DNA of 64,000 nt, taken from Solirubrobacteraceae bacterium. Lineage in GTDB: Bacteria; Actinomycetota; Thermoleophilia; Solirubrobacterales; Solirubrobacteraceae. A model generated the notes under the pieces. That model saw only the letters and a list, made by a program, of their open reading frames with translations, did not search any database and had not been told where the DNA came from. Location: positions 1 through 64,000 of the forward strand of contig JAEMQS010000012.1 of the NCBI GenBank assembly GCA_016463765.1. The letters are read 5' to 3'. Below are positions 52,070 through 60,544 of this stretch, one piece after another (position 1 is the first letter of the stretch; every line of letters begins with the position of its first letter). The position numbers and the translations under genes are program-made.

Positions 52070-52586
52070 CCTCGTCCGCGTCGGGAGAGGCACGAAGCCG
52101 TCGGAGGGCCCGCGACGTGATCTGGTGAACGTTTCCCTCACTGAGCCCGAGACTCTCTGCAATGTCGCTCGCTGGCATGTCGGCGCCGAATCGCATCGCG
52201 AGCACCTGACGCTCACGTGGCGCGAGTTGCTCGAGCCATGACACCAGGCCTTCGCGCGCCAACTGCTTGGCGAGGGGGTCGTCCGACGCCTCAACTGTTT
52301 CCAGGAGCCCCGGGAATTCATCGGTGGAAGCGGTGGTCCGGTGGCTCTGTCGGCGAAAGTGGTCCGTCAGCGCGTTCCGCGCAATCGCGATCACCCACGT
52401 ACGCTCGCTGGCCCGGGCCGGGTCGAACCTGTCCCAGGACTTCACGACCCGTTCGAATGTTGACGAGGTGAGATCCTCGGCAGTCTCGCGCGACACGGAG
52501 TAGGCGAGGAATGCGTATACCGCCCGGACGTGGGTTCGGTACACCCGGCGTAGTTCGTCATCGCGGTGCACCCTGGCGTACTTCAT
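52023..52586 (-). CDS. ECF-type RNA polymerase sigma factor
   Basis: The 187-residue protein has sigma region 2 (about residues 10-80: DDELRRVYRTHVRAVYAFLAYSVSRETAEDLTSSTFERVVKSWDRFD, ERTWVIAIARNALTDHFRRQ). It also has region 4 (about 120-170: LEQLAPRERQVLAMRFGADMPASDIAESLGLSEGNVHQITSRALRRL). It directs RNA polymerase to a small promoter set, unknown here. The ATG at 52586 gives a normal ECF N-terminus; a longer form up to 52754 would add an unlikely Cys/Pro-rich stretch. Its position next to the glycan cluster and the membrane protein at 51698 suggests envelope-related control. Confidence 0.88.
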   Translation of the reverse strand: MKYARVHRDDELRRVYRTHVRAVYAFLAYSVSRETAEDLTSSTFERVVKSWDRFDPARASERTWVIAIARNALTDHFRRQSHRTTASTDEFPGLLETVEASDDPLAKQLAREGLVSWLEQLAPRERQVLAMRFGADMPASDIAESLGLSEGNVHQITSRALRRLRASPDADEVSGSVPRSESPGDSS

Positions 52587-52765
52587 CCATCCAGCATCCC
52601 AGGTGGGCAGGTGGCGGCAGCTCTGATCGCAGCAGGGGACCGTCTGCGATACTCCGCGCGGTGCTCGACCTGCCTCGGCGCCTCTGAGCGTCTCGCGGGG
52701 CGGGAATGAGTTAGCCGGGTCATGTCGTAGTCGTGCAAGCAGGATGCTGGACAAGCGAGGACTCC

Positions 52766-53494
52766 ATGACCGTTACATCGACGAGCCCGGGCGCAGTGGA
52801 CCCACTCCTGCCTGAGCGCTATCAGGGACGCTGGCGCGAACCTTTCGAAGAGCCGATTTACGCCCGCCTTGAGCGCGGTGTCTCAGTGCTGGATATCGGG
52901 TCTGGCCGTCATCCTGCGGTTCCGTTGGAGCGCCGTCCTGAGGACGTCGAGTACGTCGGCTTGGACCTCTCTCGCGATGAGCTGGCAGCGGCGGGCCCCG
53001 CTGCGTATACAGAGGCCGTCGCTGCCGACGCGACGATCCTGCAACCCGCGCTCGTTGATCGGTTCGACCTGGTTGTGAGTTGGCAGGTGCTCGAACACGT
53101 CCGTGATCTTCGCCAGACGGTGGACAACATTCGGACATACCTGCGGCCTGGGGGCACGTTCGTCGCCCTGTTCTCCGGCACTTGGTCCGCGTTCGGTGTG
53201 GTGAACAAGGTCCTGCCACACAGCGTCGGCAAGCGCATCGTCGAGCCGATCATGAACCGGAAAGAACGGAACACCCCAGTGTTCCCTGCTTACTACGACA
53301 AGTGCTATGCAAGCGCTCTGGAGGACATCTTCGTTCCTTGGAACGAGTCCACCATTCATCCGCTGTACGTTGGTGCCACCTACTTCTCGTTTGCCCGCCC
53401 ACTCATGCGTGCCTACCTCGCATACGAGAACACCATCGCGTCGCGGGGCGTCGCCAATCTCGCCACGCACTATCTCGTGACGGCGAAGCGATAG
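52766..53494 (+). CDS. class I SAM-dependent methyltransferase
   Basis: The 242-residue protein has VSVLDIGSGRHPAVPLERRPEDVEYVGLDLSRDEL (motif I and the acidic SAM ligand), FDLVVSWQVLEHVRDLRQTVDNIRTYLRPGGTFVALF and a C-terminal helical part with YDKCYASALEDIF and YVGATYFSF. GCGAGG lies 5-10 nt upstream of the ATG as a plausible Shine-Dalgarno. It is the first of three consecutive methyltransferase genes in the lower-GC glycan cluster. A sugar-methylating role is inferred from context. Confidence 0.82.
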   Translation: MTVTSTSPGAVDPLLPERYQGRWREPFEEPIYARLERGVSVLDIGSGRHPAVPLERRPEDVEYVGLDLSRDELAAAGPAAYTEAVAADATILQPALVDRFDLVVSWQVLEHVRDLRQTVDNIRTYLRPGGTFVALFSGTWSAFGVVNKVLPHSVGKRIVEPIMNRKERNTPVFPAYYDKCYASALEDIFVPWNESTIHPLYVGATYFSFARPLMRAYLAYENTIASRGVANLATHYLVTAKR

Positions 53495-53548
53495 TGCGGC
53501 CGTCCGAGCCTTCCCCACGCCAGAACCCTCTGCCAAGATTGCGCGCCG

Positions 53549-54433
53549 ATGCCTGTGCTTGAACCCACCACTGCCAAGGACGTCGCTCGAGAGGTCGCGG
53601 CCAACGCGGCGATGGCCGTGCCTCAGATTCGCGAGTGGCGCATCAACCGGCCGCGAACTGGCACCAGCTTCAGCGGCGGGACCGAGGAACTGGATCGGTA
53701 CGCCTTTCAGGCAGTCCGCGGCCTTGAGACCTACGCAGGTTCGGTTGCCGGGCGTTCGATCGTCGAGTTTGGCCCAGGGGACACGCTCGCCGCCGGGCTG
53801 GCGATGCTCGCACGAGGGGCATCGCTCTACGCGGCTCTCGACCGCTTCGTCCCCGATTACTCGAGTCCCGCCGCCAAGCGCTGGTACAGCGGGGTGAAGG
53901 ACTCCTGGCCGACGCGTTTCGAAGAGCCGTGGCCTGCCGACCTTGATCCGGTCACATTCCCCGAGTCGAGCGACCGGGTCCGTCTCATCACCGGCTCCGT
54001 TGAGGATGCATCAGCCTCCGACCAGTACGACATCGTCACGTCGTGGCAGGTGGGAGAGCATGTCGTGGACTTCAACGCATTCGCGCGCCTCACGGCGAAG
54101 CTGTTGGCTCCCGGCGGGGTAGCGGTTCACCGAGTGGACTTTGGGCCGCACGATTGCTGGCGGGGCTACGAAGACCCTCTGACGTTCCTTCGATTCTCGC
54201 CCGCCTTGTGGAACGCCATGGGGTCCAAGCGCGGCTTTCCCAACCGGGTCCGCCACCACGAGTGTCTGGCCGCGTGGTCGGCCGCTGGGCTCAGCACCGA
54301 GTGTCATGACGTCCGACACTTCGACGAGGCACGTATCGACTTCGATCGCCTGCACCCACGTTTTCGCGACGCGCCGCGCGAGTCGCTTCTCGTGCGCGAT
54401 GTGGTCTACGTGTGTCGACGGGAAGCCGCATGA
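53549..54433 (+). CDS. SAM-dependent methyltransferase-like protein
   Basis: The 294-residue protein has the methyltransferase core SIVEFGPGDTLAAGLAMLARGASLYAALDRF, VRLITGSVEDASASDQYDIVTSWQVGEHVVDFNAFARLTAKLLAPGGVAVHRVDFGPHDCW, and a C-terminal LSTECHDVRHFDEARIDFDRLHPRFRD. The N-terminus is a helical extension of about 65 residues. EHVVDF occupies the place where related enzymes have EHV. The stop overlaps the next start as ATGA, so it is coupled to the FkbM-type gene. The substrate is unknown, probably a glycan sugar. Confidence 0.78.
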   Translation: MPVLEPTTAKDVAREVAANAAMAVPQIREWRINRPRTGTSFSGGTEELDRYAFQAVRGLETYAGSVAGRSIVEFGPGDTLAAGLAMLARGASLYAALDRFVPDYSSPAAKRWYSGVKDSWPTRFEEPWPADLDPVTFPESSDRVRLITGSVEDASASDQYDIVTSWQVGEHVVDFNAFARLTAKLLAPGGVAVHRVDFGPHDCWRGYEDPLTFLRFSPALWNAMGSKRGFPNRVRHHECLAAWSAAGLSTECHDVRHFDEARIDFDRLHPRFRDAPRESLLVRDVVYVCRREAA

Positions 54434-55167
54434 ACGCTCAGCTGCACTCACAGATCCGCATGGCGAGGACCCGCGCTTCGAAGTTGGCGCGCCTCGTGCA
54501 AGAGCCGGGCTATTGGCCGGCGGTGCGCCAGGGGGTTGTCCCCTCCGTCGAGCACACGAAGGTGCCATTCCGATCGGATATCGCGACTGTGCTCGATGTC
54601 GGAGCGAGCCGGGGCCAGTTTGCGCTGCACGCCACCCGCCGCTTCCCGGCGGCTCGGGTCATCTGCTTCGAGCCCATTCCTGACTCGCGGAGCGCGCTGA
54701 CCGGCGTTCTCGGAGGTCGCGTGGAAGTCCGCCCCGTCGCAGTGGGAGCTCAACCAGGTCGTGCGGATCTCCATGTCTCAGCGCAGGACGACTCGTCGTC
54801 GTTGCTTCCGATCGGTGAGCGCCAGGTGCAGGAGTTCCCGGGCACTCATGAGGCGTCGACCATCAATGTTGAGGTCGTCGCGCTTTCCGATGTGATCAAC
54901 GAGGGGCTAGAAGGCCCGGTCCTGCTGAAGATCGACGTCCAGGGTCTCGAACTCGACGTGCTTCGCGGCGCGGAGGCCAGGCTCGACGCGATCGACGAAG
55001 TCTTCGTCGAGTGCTCGTTTGTCGAGCTGTACGAGGGCCAGGCGCTCGCCGATGAGGTGATCGCGTTTCTCCTCACGCACGGGCTTCGGTTGGCCGGCGT
55101 GTACGGCGTGAGTCACGCGGCTGACGGCGCGGCGCTTCAGGCGGACCTGCTGTTCCGCCGCAACTGA
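54430..55167 (+). CDS. FkbM-family methyltransferase
   Basis: The 245-residue protein matches the FkbM methyltransferase family, which O-methylates sugars in glycans and antibiotics. It has VLDVGASRGQFALHATRRFPAARVICFEPIPDSRSAL (motif I), VRPVAVGAQPGRADLHVSAQDDSSSLLP, and the diagnostic VLLKIDVQGLELDVLRGAEARLDAIDEVFVECSFVELYEGQ. The ATG at 54430 overlaps the upstream stop (ATGA). It is followed after 6 bp by the flippase gene, so it likely decorates the oligosaccharide before flipping. Confidence 0.88.
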   Translation: MNAQLHSQIRMARTRASKLARLVQEPGYWPAVRQGVVPSVEHTKVPFRSDIATVLDVGASRGQFALHATRRFPAARVICFEPIPDSRSALTGVLGGRVEVRPVAVGAQPGRADLHVSAQDDSSSLLPIGERQVQEFPGTHEASTINVEVVALSDVINEGLEGPVLLKIDVQGLELDVLRGAEARLDAIDEVFVECSFVELYEGQALADEVIAFLLTHGLRLAGVYGVSHAADGAALQADLLFRRN

Positions 55168-55173
55168 GCTGCA

Positions 55174-56448
55174 GTGTCCAAGCAACCCGCGTCTGGGACC
55201 GGATTGCGTGGTTCCGCCATGGCGACCATGCTCGGCGTCGCTGCGACGCTGGTAGCGCTCCTGATCACGGGGAGCCTCGCGGCAAGGATCCTGGGGCCGA
55301 CGGATCGGGGCTACTTTGCGCTCCTCGTGCTTGTGCCCTCGCTGGTGTGCCAGGTCGGAGGGCTTGGCATATCGCTGGCGCTCACGCACTACGTCGCGGC
55401 CGGGGAGATCGGCGCGAGCCAAGGGCTGCGGCTCCTTCGTCGGGTGCTTGCGCTGCAGGTCGCCGCCGTCACGGTGGCTTCCGTAGTCGTCGGAATCGCG
55501 TTGAACCTCGGGCACCCGGGGTATGTGATGGGCGCCGTCCTGATCGCAGCGTCCTTTGCCGTAACGACCTATCTGAAGGAGTACACGGTTGGCCTCGTGC
55601 AGGCGAGCGGCAGGAGTGTGTCGGCCAACCTCCTCAAGGCCTTCTCTCCCGTGGCAGGCGCGGTCGGGCTCACGGCGTTGTATGTGGGCGGAGCGGAGTC
55701 GTTGACGGCCGTTGTCGTCGTGTGGGCGGCCACCGAGTGGATAAGCAGTGCCCTACTCGTCGTCGTGACGCGGATGTATCTGCGGCGGGACGCGCCGGGC
55801 GGCGACGTCGACAGCGCAGTGTCCAGGGCCAGAATTCTTGAGTTCGGTCGCGCCGCGTACTTCTCGTATCTGTCACCACTAGACACGTTCAGGCTTGACC
55901 AGCTCTACGTCGGCGTGGCGCTCTCGGCGACGGCCCTTGGGTACTACGCCGCTGGCGCTGCCTTCACGACCATTCCCCGGGTGCTGGCGCACAGCGTGGG
56001 CTTGACTGCGGCCCCGCTGATAGCGAGGCAGAGGTTCGGGGCGCGCGTTTCCGTTCGTCGGACCGGCCTTGTGCTCGGAGGGCTCGCGATCGGCACGAGC
56101 GCTGTCACGGCCCTGGCTGTCGGCCTGTCGGCGGAATGGCTTGTACCCGCGCTCTACGGCGACGCTTTTCGTCCCGCGATCGCCCTGACCCAGATCCTCA
56201 TGGTCGGTGGATTCCTGTTCGCCGTTCGCCGCATTCTCATCGACGTGCTGCGTGGGGTGGGGCGGCCAGCGGCGGGATGGCGCTCGGAAGTGGGAGGTCT
56301 CGTGGTGTTCGCTGTGCTTGCACCGGTCCTGAGCGCAGCTGACGCGGAGGCAGGCGTGGCGTGGGCCTTCACCATTGCTGCTGCCGTGAACGTCGGCTCA
56401 TTGCTCTGGCGGGAGCGGAGACTCGTACGCCTGCTCCGTTCTCCGTAG
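55174..56448 (+). CDS. Wzx-like oligosaccharide flippase
   Basis: The 424-residue membrane protein of the polysaccharide-transport MOP family has about 12-14 hydrophobic segments. It begins SAMATMLGVAATLVALLITGSLAARILGPTDRGYFALLVLVPSLVCQVG, which is the family start, and continues with LTHYVAAGEIGASQG and DQLYVGVALSATALGYYAAG. It should flip an undecaprenyl-linked repeat unit to the outer face of the membrane. A GTG at 55174 starts it, 6 bp after the FkbM gene. It is followed by a Wzy-type polymerase candidate, the classical Wzx/Wzy order. Confidence 0.85.
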   Translation: MSKQPASGTGLRGSAMATMLGVAATLVALLITGSLAARILGPTDRGYFALLVLVPSLVCQVGGLGISLALTHYVAAGEIGASQGLRLLRRVLALQVAAVTVASVVVGIALNLGHPGYVMGAVLIAASFAVTTYLKEYTVGLVQASGRSVSANLLKAFSPVAGAVGLTALYVGGAESLTAVVVVWAATEWISSALLVVVTRMYLRRDAPGGDVDSAVSRARILEFGRAAYFSYLSPLDTFRLDQLYVGVALSATALGYYAAGAAFTTIPRVLAHSVGLTAAPLIARQRFGARVSVRRTGLVLGGLAIGTSAVTALAVGLSAEWLVPALYGDAFRPAIALTQILMVGGFLFAVRRILIDVLRGVGRPAAGWRSEVGGLVVFAVLAPVLSAADAEAGVAWAFTIAAAVNVGSLLWRERRLVRLLRSP

Positions 56449-56478
56449 ACAGCGTCGCGAGTGCCGTACGATTCTCCG

Positions 56479-57957
56479 ATGAACACGCCGCTTCGCATCG
56501 CGCTCGTGGTCGGAGCCATCATCGTCGCGGCCGTGCTCGGGTTGGTCGTCGGCTTATCTGGGTCAGTCCCCACCGCGGACTACGGGTTCGCCGTTGGCTT
56601 CCTTGGGTTCGTGTTGCTCGCGCCCTTGGTCATCGCACGGTTCGTCCGTCGGCGCCGAGCACTCGCCCTGCTGCCGGCGGTGAGCGGCTTCTTTGTGTTG
56701 GAGTTCGCGATTGGCGGGCTCTTCTACAGGAACCCCCGAAGCGACTCAGTCCTGCTCGATCTAGCGTTCATCTACGACGCTCGGGCCATGAGCATCGCTC
56801 TTCTCCTCGCCTTTGGCGGGTGGCTCCTGCTTCTCGCGGGGTATGCGCTTGCTACGCCGATCGCTGCATGGTTCCGTCGCATTCCGCAGCCGACGGTCAG
56901 TCCCTCGGCGTTCGTGCCGACCGTGATCGTCTTGCTGTTGATCGGATGGATCGCTCGTGCAGCGATGTTCAGCCAAGGGTGGTACTTCCACATCGGCGAT
57001 GTTCCTACGACCCAGAGTGCTGCCCGCAATCTCGTGGTCACTCTGGCGAACCTGCCCCTGGTGGCGGCCGCGCTCCTGGGCGTCCAGTACTACCGGGGTG
57101 AAGCGTCGATCCGGTGGTTGTACTGGGCCATGATCGGCATGGAAGTCGTGTGGGCCGTGCCCTCGGGTGAGCGCTCGCGGCTGATCGGCTTGGGGGTGCT
57201 GCTGCTCGTGGTTCGGTACTACATGTCGCAAAAGCCGCTCCCGCGCGTTGGTGTCGCGGTAGGCGTCCTCGCGGCGGTGCTGGTCATCTTCCCGTTCGGC
57301 GTCGCCTATCGGGAGGGAGACGGCACGACCTACGGCTATCAAGAGGATCCGGTTGGTCGAATGGGCGCGGCAGTCGGGACGCTCGCAAGTGGGTATGCAA
57401 ACGAGCCGATTGACTCAGTCACCAACGGGGTTGACCAAACGCTTCGACGGTTTGCAGGCATCACCTCGCTCGCCGTGATGGTCGAACAGGGGCCGGGCAA
57501 GTACCCCGCTGAGCCGGGCTTTGCGCTGAGATCGTACGCCTCAGCGGTCGTGCCGCGAGCCGTCTTTCCGGGCAAGGCCGATCCGAGCAGGGTGGCGAAC
57601 GATTTCGGCGTTCGTTATCGCATCATCCGGCCTGGAAACCCTTCTGCGGTGGCAATGACGACACTTGGCGACTTCTGGGGGACTTTCGGTCTGTTAGGGC
57701 TTGGCCTCGGCATGGTGCTCGTAGGTGGGGCCCTGCGCGGGCTCGACGAGTACTTCCGCGACCTCCGGGAGAGCCCGGCCATGCTTGCGGTCTACGCGAC
57801 CGCGCTTGGGGCGTTCCTGGTCAGTTTCGAGACAACCTTCGCGGTCGGATTCCTCCAGACGGTGAGAGAGGGGCTTGTCTACCTCATCGTCCTCGGATCG
57901 ATCTCTGTGGCCTTTGCCGTCGTTCGGTCTCGGCCACGGGTCGCGCGAATGGCGTAG
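56479..57957 (+). CDS. O-antigen/EPS polymerase-like (Wzy-type) membrane protein
   Basis: The 492-residue protein has about twelve transmembrane segments and a large periplasmic loop (about residues 270-390) with the oligosaccharide-repeat-unit polymerase style motifs AVPSGERSRLIGLGVLL, YREGDGTTYGYQEDPVGRM and FALRSYASAVVPRAVFPGKADPSRVANDFG. It should polymerise lipid-linked repeat units outside the membrane. The ATG at 56479 is preferred, with TACGAT 6 nt upstream. It follows the flippase gene and converges with a second ligase/polymerase-like gene. Confidence 0.78.
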   Translation: MNTPLRIALVVGAIIVAAVLGLVVGLSGSVPTADYGFAVGFLGFVLLAPLVIARFVRRRRALALLPAVSGFFVLEFAIGGLFYRNPRSDSVLLDLAFIYDARAMSIALLLAFGGWLLLLAGYALATPIAAWFRRIPQPTVSPSAFVPTVIVLLLIGWIARAAMFSQGWYFHIGDVPTTQSAARNLVVTLANLPLVAAALLGVQYYRGEASIRWLYWAMIGMEVVWAVPSGERSRLIGLGVLLLVVRYYMSQKPLPRVGVAVGVLAAVLVIFPFGVAYREGDGTTYGYQEDPVGRMGAAVGTLASGYANEPIDSVTNGVDQTLRRFAGITSLAVMVEQGPGKYPAEPGFALRSYASAVVPRAVFPGKADPSRVANDFGVRYRIIRPGNPSAVAMTTLGDFWGTFGLLGLGLGMVLVGGALRGLDEYFRDLRESPAMLAVYATALGAFLVSFETTFAVGFLQTVREGLVYLIVLGSISVAFAVVRSRPRVARMA

Positions 57958-58001
57958 TTCGTTGCCCCTTCGGGCTATGGCCCGTGCTCGCAAAGGCGTT
58001 C

Positions 58002-59489
58002 TCACCGGCTCGGGCCCACGGTGCGGTGAGCTGGCACCCGGCGGTTCCCGTGCAATGACCTGCGCTGCCCGGTATGGGCGCCCCCTCGGTCTCGGGTGCC
58101 GAACCAGAGTGCCAGGATGAGCCCAACCGGCACGTAGAGGAACCGGTCGAGCACGGCGTTCATCGACAGGCCCGCCGCGAGAAACACCACCAGGCTCGCG
58201 CAGAGTCCGAGGGCATCACGGGAAGCACGTTCTGGCAGCGTGCGTCGCATCTTCCATCCAAGGGCCAGAGCTCCGAAGACGATCGTGCCCCAACCGGCGA
58301 GGGCGAGCAAGCCACCGGACGAAGCGAGCTGGAGCCACGTGTTGTGCGCACCGCGGATCGCCTCGTAGCCCCATCCGGTGACCGGGCGCTCCATGAAGAG
58401 CTCGACGCTTTCGGCGATCGCCCCAAAGCGTGACGAGTCCGACTCTTGCGCGCTCTGGCCGGCGAGGCCGGTGCCGCCCGTGAACCGCTGCACGGCTGAA
58501 AGAGAAGAGGCGAATGCGGGGCCTTGCGTACTAACGACTAAGCCTCCGATGATCACGATCGCGGCCAGTTGCTTCCGACCGCGAGCCTGCCAGGCAAAGA
58601 CCAGCACGAACGCCAGAATGGTCCCGATGAACGCCGCGCGGCTTCCGCTGATCAGCGCCGCGCCGACGTACAGTCCAACGAGCGGTGAGTACACGCACGC
58701 CGTTCGGCGGCTGATGATCCGCGCCAGCGCGACGGGGAGCGCCATTGCCGCGGCCACGCCAAAGAGCGTGGGGTGGACTGAAAGGCCCGTGAAGCGTCCG
58801 GCCGCGTCGCGGTATGCCTCGAAGGCGTAAAGGTTGCCCGTGAGCGCCTCCTGGAAGTCGAAGCGGGTGAACGCTGCCAGCACTCCGACCAGCGACGAGA
58901 ACCCGATTCCGAGTAGCCAGATCGTCGTGAGGTCCCGCGCGCGCCGCAGGGAGGTGACGGTGACGCTGAGAGCAAGGGGGATGACGGCCACGGCGAGGAT
59001 CAGCCGGGCGGCGAGTGAGATGCCCGAGCTGAGGTCCTGAGCGCCCGTGCCGAGATTCCGCACCTGGAACAGCGGTCCGGACCTGTCCAGCACGGGGAAC
59101 ATCTCGCTGATGGCGAGGCTCCCCGCGAGCAGTAGCACTCCCACAGGGAGCCACCAGGGAACCCGCTGTCGCGCACGTAGGCCAACGAGCGCTGCCGGAA
59201 CCAGTGCGGCGACGATCACGGCATCGCTATAGGTCAGGCTCCCCCTGCGCATCCCGTTGGCCGAGACGAGGAACGCCCCGGCGCAGGCCGCCCAGTACGG
59301 GACGCGGGTCAGGTCGTCAAACGCTGAACGTACGGCGAACGAGATGACCACGACCACCGAAAGCCCGAGCAAGGCGTATCCAAGCACCGGCAGTCCGCCG
59401 CACGCGAGGGCGGCACCGAGGGCGATGGCAGCGCAGGTTGTTCCAGCACCAGCTACCGCATTAATGCGGAACTGTGCTGTGCTCGACAT
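58002..59489 (-). CDS. O-antigen ligase/polymerase (Wzy_C) family protein
   Basis: The 495-residue membrane protein has about twelve hydrophobic segments and a Wzy_C/O-antigen-ligase-like region: LSVHPTLFGVAAAMALPVALARI, ALISGSRAAFIGTILAFVLVF, then the outer loop with RFGAIAESVELFMERPVTGWGYEAIRGAHNTWLQLASSGGLLAL (the G-x-H-N motif of the family). A basic C-terminal tail follows. It either polymerises a second glycan or ligates the finished chain to its acceptor. It lies opposite the Wzy-type gene, with 44 bp between their stops. Confidence 0.82.
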   Translation of the reverse strand: MSSTAQFRINAVAGAGTTCAAIALGAALACGGLPVLGYALLGLSVVVVISFAVRSAFDDLTRVPYWAACAGAFLVSANGMRRGSLTYSDAVIVAALVPAALVGLRARQRVPWWLPVGVLLLAGSLAISEMFPVLDRSGPLFQVRNLGTGAQDLSSGISLAARLILAVAVIPLALSVTVTSLRRARDLTTIWLLGIGFSSLVGVLAAFTRFDFQEALTGNLYAFEAYRDAAGRFTGLSVHPTLFGVAAAMALPVALARIISRRTACVYSPLVGLYVGAALISGSRAAFIGTILAFVLVFAWQARGRKQLAAIVIIGGLVVSTQGPAFASSLSAVQRFTGGTGLAGQSAQESDSSRFGAIAESVELFMERPVTGWGYEAIRGAHNTWLQLASSGGLLALAGWGTIVFGALALGWKMRRTLPERASRDALGLCASLVVFLAAGLSMNAVLDRFLYVPVGLILALWFGTRDRGGAHTGQRRSLHGNRRVPAHRTVGPSR

Positions 59490-59824
59490 CGCCTAAGCGT
59501 ACGGAACATTCCGAATGCCAGCAACGTTGACGCGCCAGCTAGACGGTGACGCTAAAGGGGGCCGGTGGCGACATCGGGCCCTCGTCATCTGTTGCGCGGC
59601 TCGAGCGCGACGCTGCGTCGTTGCCCGCGCAGGGTGGACGTGGCACCTCTCAGGCCGCGCCGTGGCTAGCTCGCTTCGCCGCTAGGCGGCGCTCAGCCCG
59701 TCGCTAAGGGAGCATTCTTAGGCTCCGCGAATCGAAACGCGGGCGTCTTGCGGTCCGTCACCCTCGAGTGAGGTGCGCCGTCGCTCGGTCGGGCACCGCA
59801 CAAGGGCTGTGTACTGGGCTTGAG
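59490..59824. other. 335-bp intergenic region without a gene
   Basis: No convincing reading frame or RNA gene is visible. It should hold the promoter of the leftward gene starting at 59489 and the terminator of the leftward methyltransferase ending at 59825. CGGAA-CA-TTCCG (59502-59513) is a small inverted repeat near the 59489 start, and a compact hairpin lies at 59677-59691. Confidence 0.5.
59677..59691 (-). terminator. compact hairpin in the 59.5-59.8 kb gap
   Basis: CGCCGC-TAG-GCGGCG has perfect 6-bp arms and a 3-nt loop. It is placed downstream of the leftward methyltransferase gene and upstream of the ligase gene, so it may terminate the former. It lacks a T-run. Confidence 0.3.
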
Positions 59825-60544
59825 CTAGGGCTTGCGCGCCACGCCGATGAGGTTCTGGGTAACGAGATGGCCTCGAACATTGCCTGTCTCGACGATGAGG
59901 GGAGCGATGAACCCGGCTTCGATTCCGCGCCAGAGCGCGCGGCGCACGCGCTGTCGAAATCGCTTCCCGGCCGGCCGCACGGGGAAGGCGCCAACGAACT
60001 CCAGGTCTGCGGCTGCGCAAACCTGCTCAAGGCTGCGGCGCGTGTACGCGACGCCGTGCGTCAGATCGGAGTACAGGATCCGGCCGCCGTACGGGCTAGC
60101 TGCATTCGGTGTTCGGATGATGAGGGTCCCGCCCGGGCGCAGCAGCCGGCCCAAACCAGCAAAGAGGCCGATGACATCCTGCCGCTCGAAGTGCTCTACG
60201 AGGTCGACCGCCGTCACGGCGTCGAACTCGCCTGCGTGCGCATCGACGAAGGCAAAGAGCTCGGCTTGCTCAACCGTAGGTCGACCCAGCTCGTGTGCGA
60301 GCGCGACCTGCTCCGCGCTGACATCGATGCCGACGACAGAGTCGTACCCGAGATCCTGGAGGAGCCCGACCAGCTGGCCTTGACCACATCCGATGTCGAC
60401 GATGCGTGCGTGCCGGTCGGTGGGCAGCCGCGAGATGACATCTGTCTCAAGGCTGGCTTGGCTGCCAGACTCCGCGATTCGGCCTTGGTGGCCGGACACG
60501 TAATTGTCGTAGAGCTCGGCGCGGAAGCTCGAGTCGGTCGTCAT
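59825..60544 (-). CDS. class I SAM-dependent methyltransferase
   Basis: The 239-residue protein has a full UbiE/UbiG-like core: HARIVDIGCGQGQLVGLLQDLGYDSVVGIDVSAEQVALA (motif I), FDAVTAVDLVEHFERQDVIGLFAGLGRLLRPGGTLIIRTPNA, and SDLTHGVAYTRRSLEQVCAAADL. The LTH segment is typical of methyltransferases in sugar clusters. The ATG at 60544 overlaps the stop of the upstream GT4 gene as ATGA. It is the last gene of the leftward unit 63965-59825. The acceptor is probably a sugar. Confidence 0.85.
   Translation of the reverse strand: MTTDSSFRAELYDNYVSGHQGRIAESGSQASLETDVISRLPTDRHARIVDIGCGQGQLVGLLQDLGYDSVVGIDVSAEQVALAHELGRPTVEQAELFAFVDAHAGEFDAVTAVDLVEHFERQDVIGLFAGLGRLLRPGGTLIIRTPNAASPYGGRILYSDLTHGVAYTRRSLEQVCAAADLEFVGAFPVRPAGKRFRQRVRRALWRGIEAGFIAPLIVETGNVRGHLVTQNLIGVARKP

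Noticed and set aside
52587-52754. N-terminal extension of the sigma factor up to 52754
   Set aside because: The extra residues are Cys/Pro/Arg-rich and precede the normal region 2 start at 52586.
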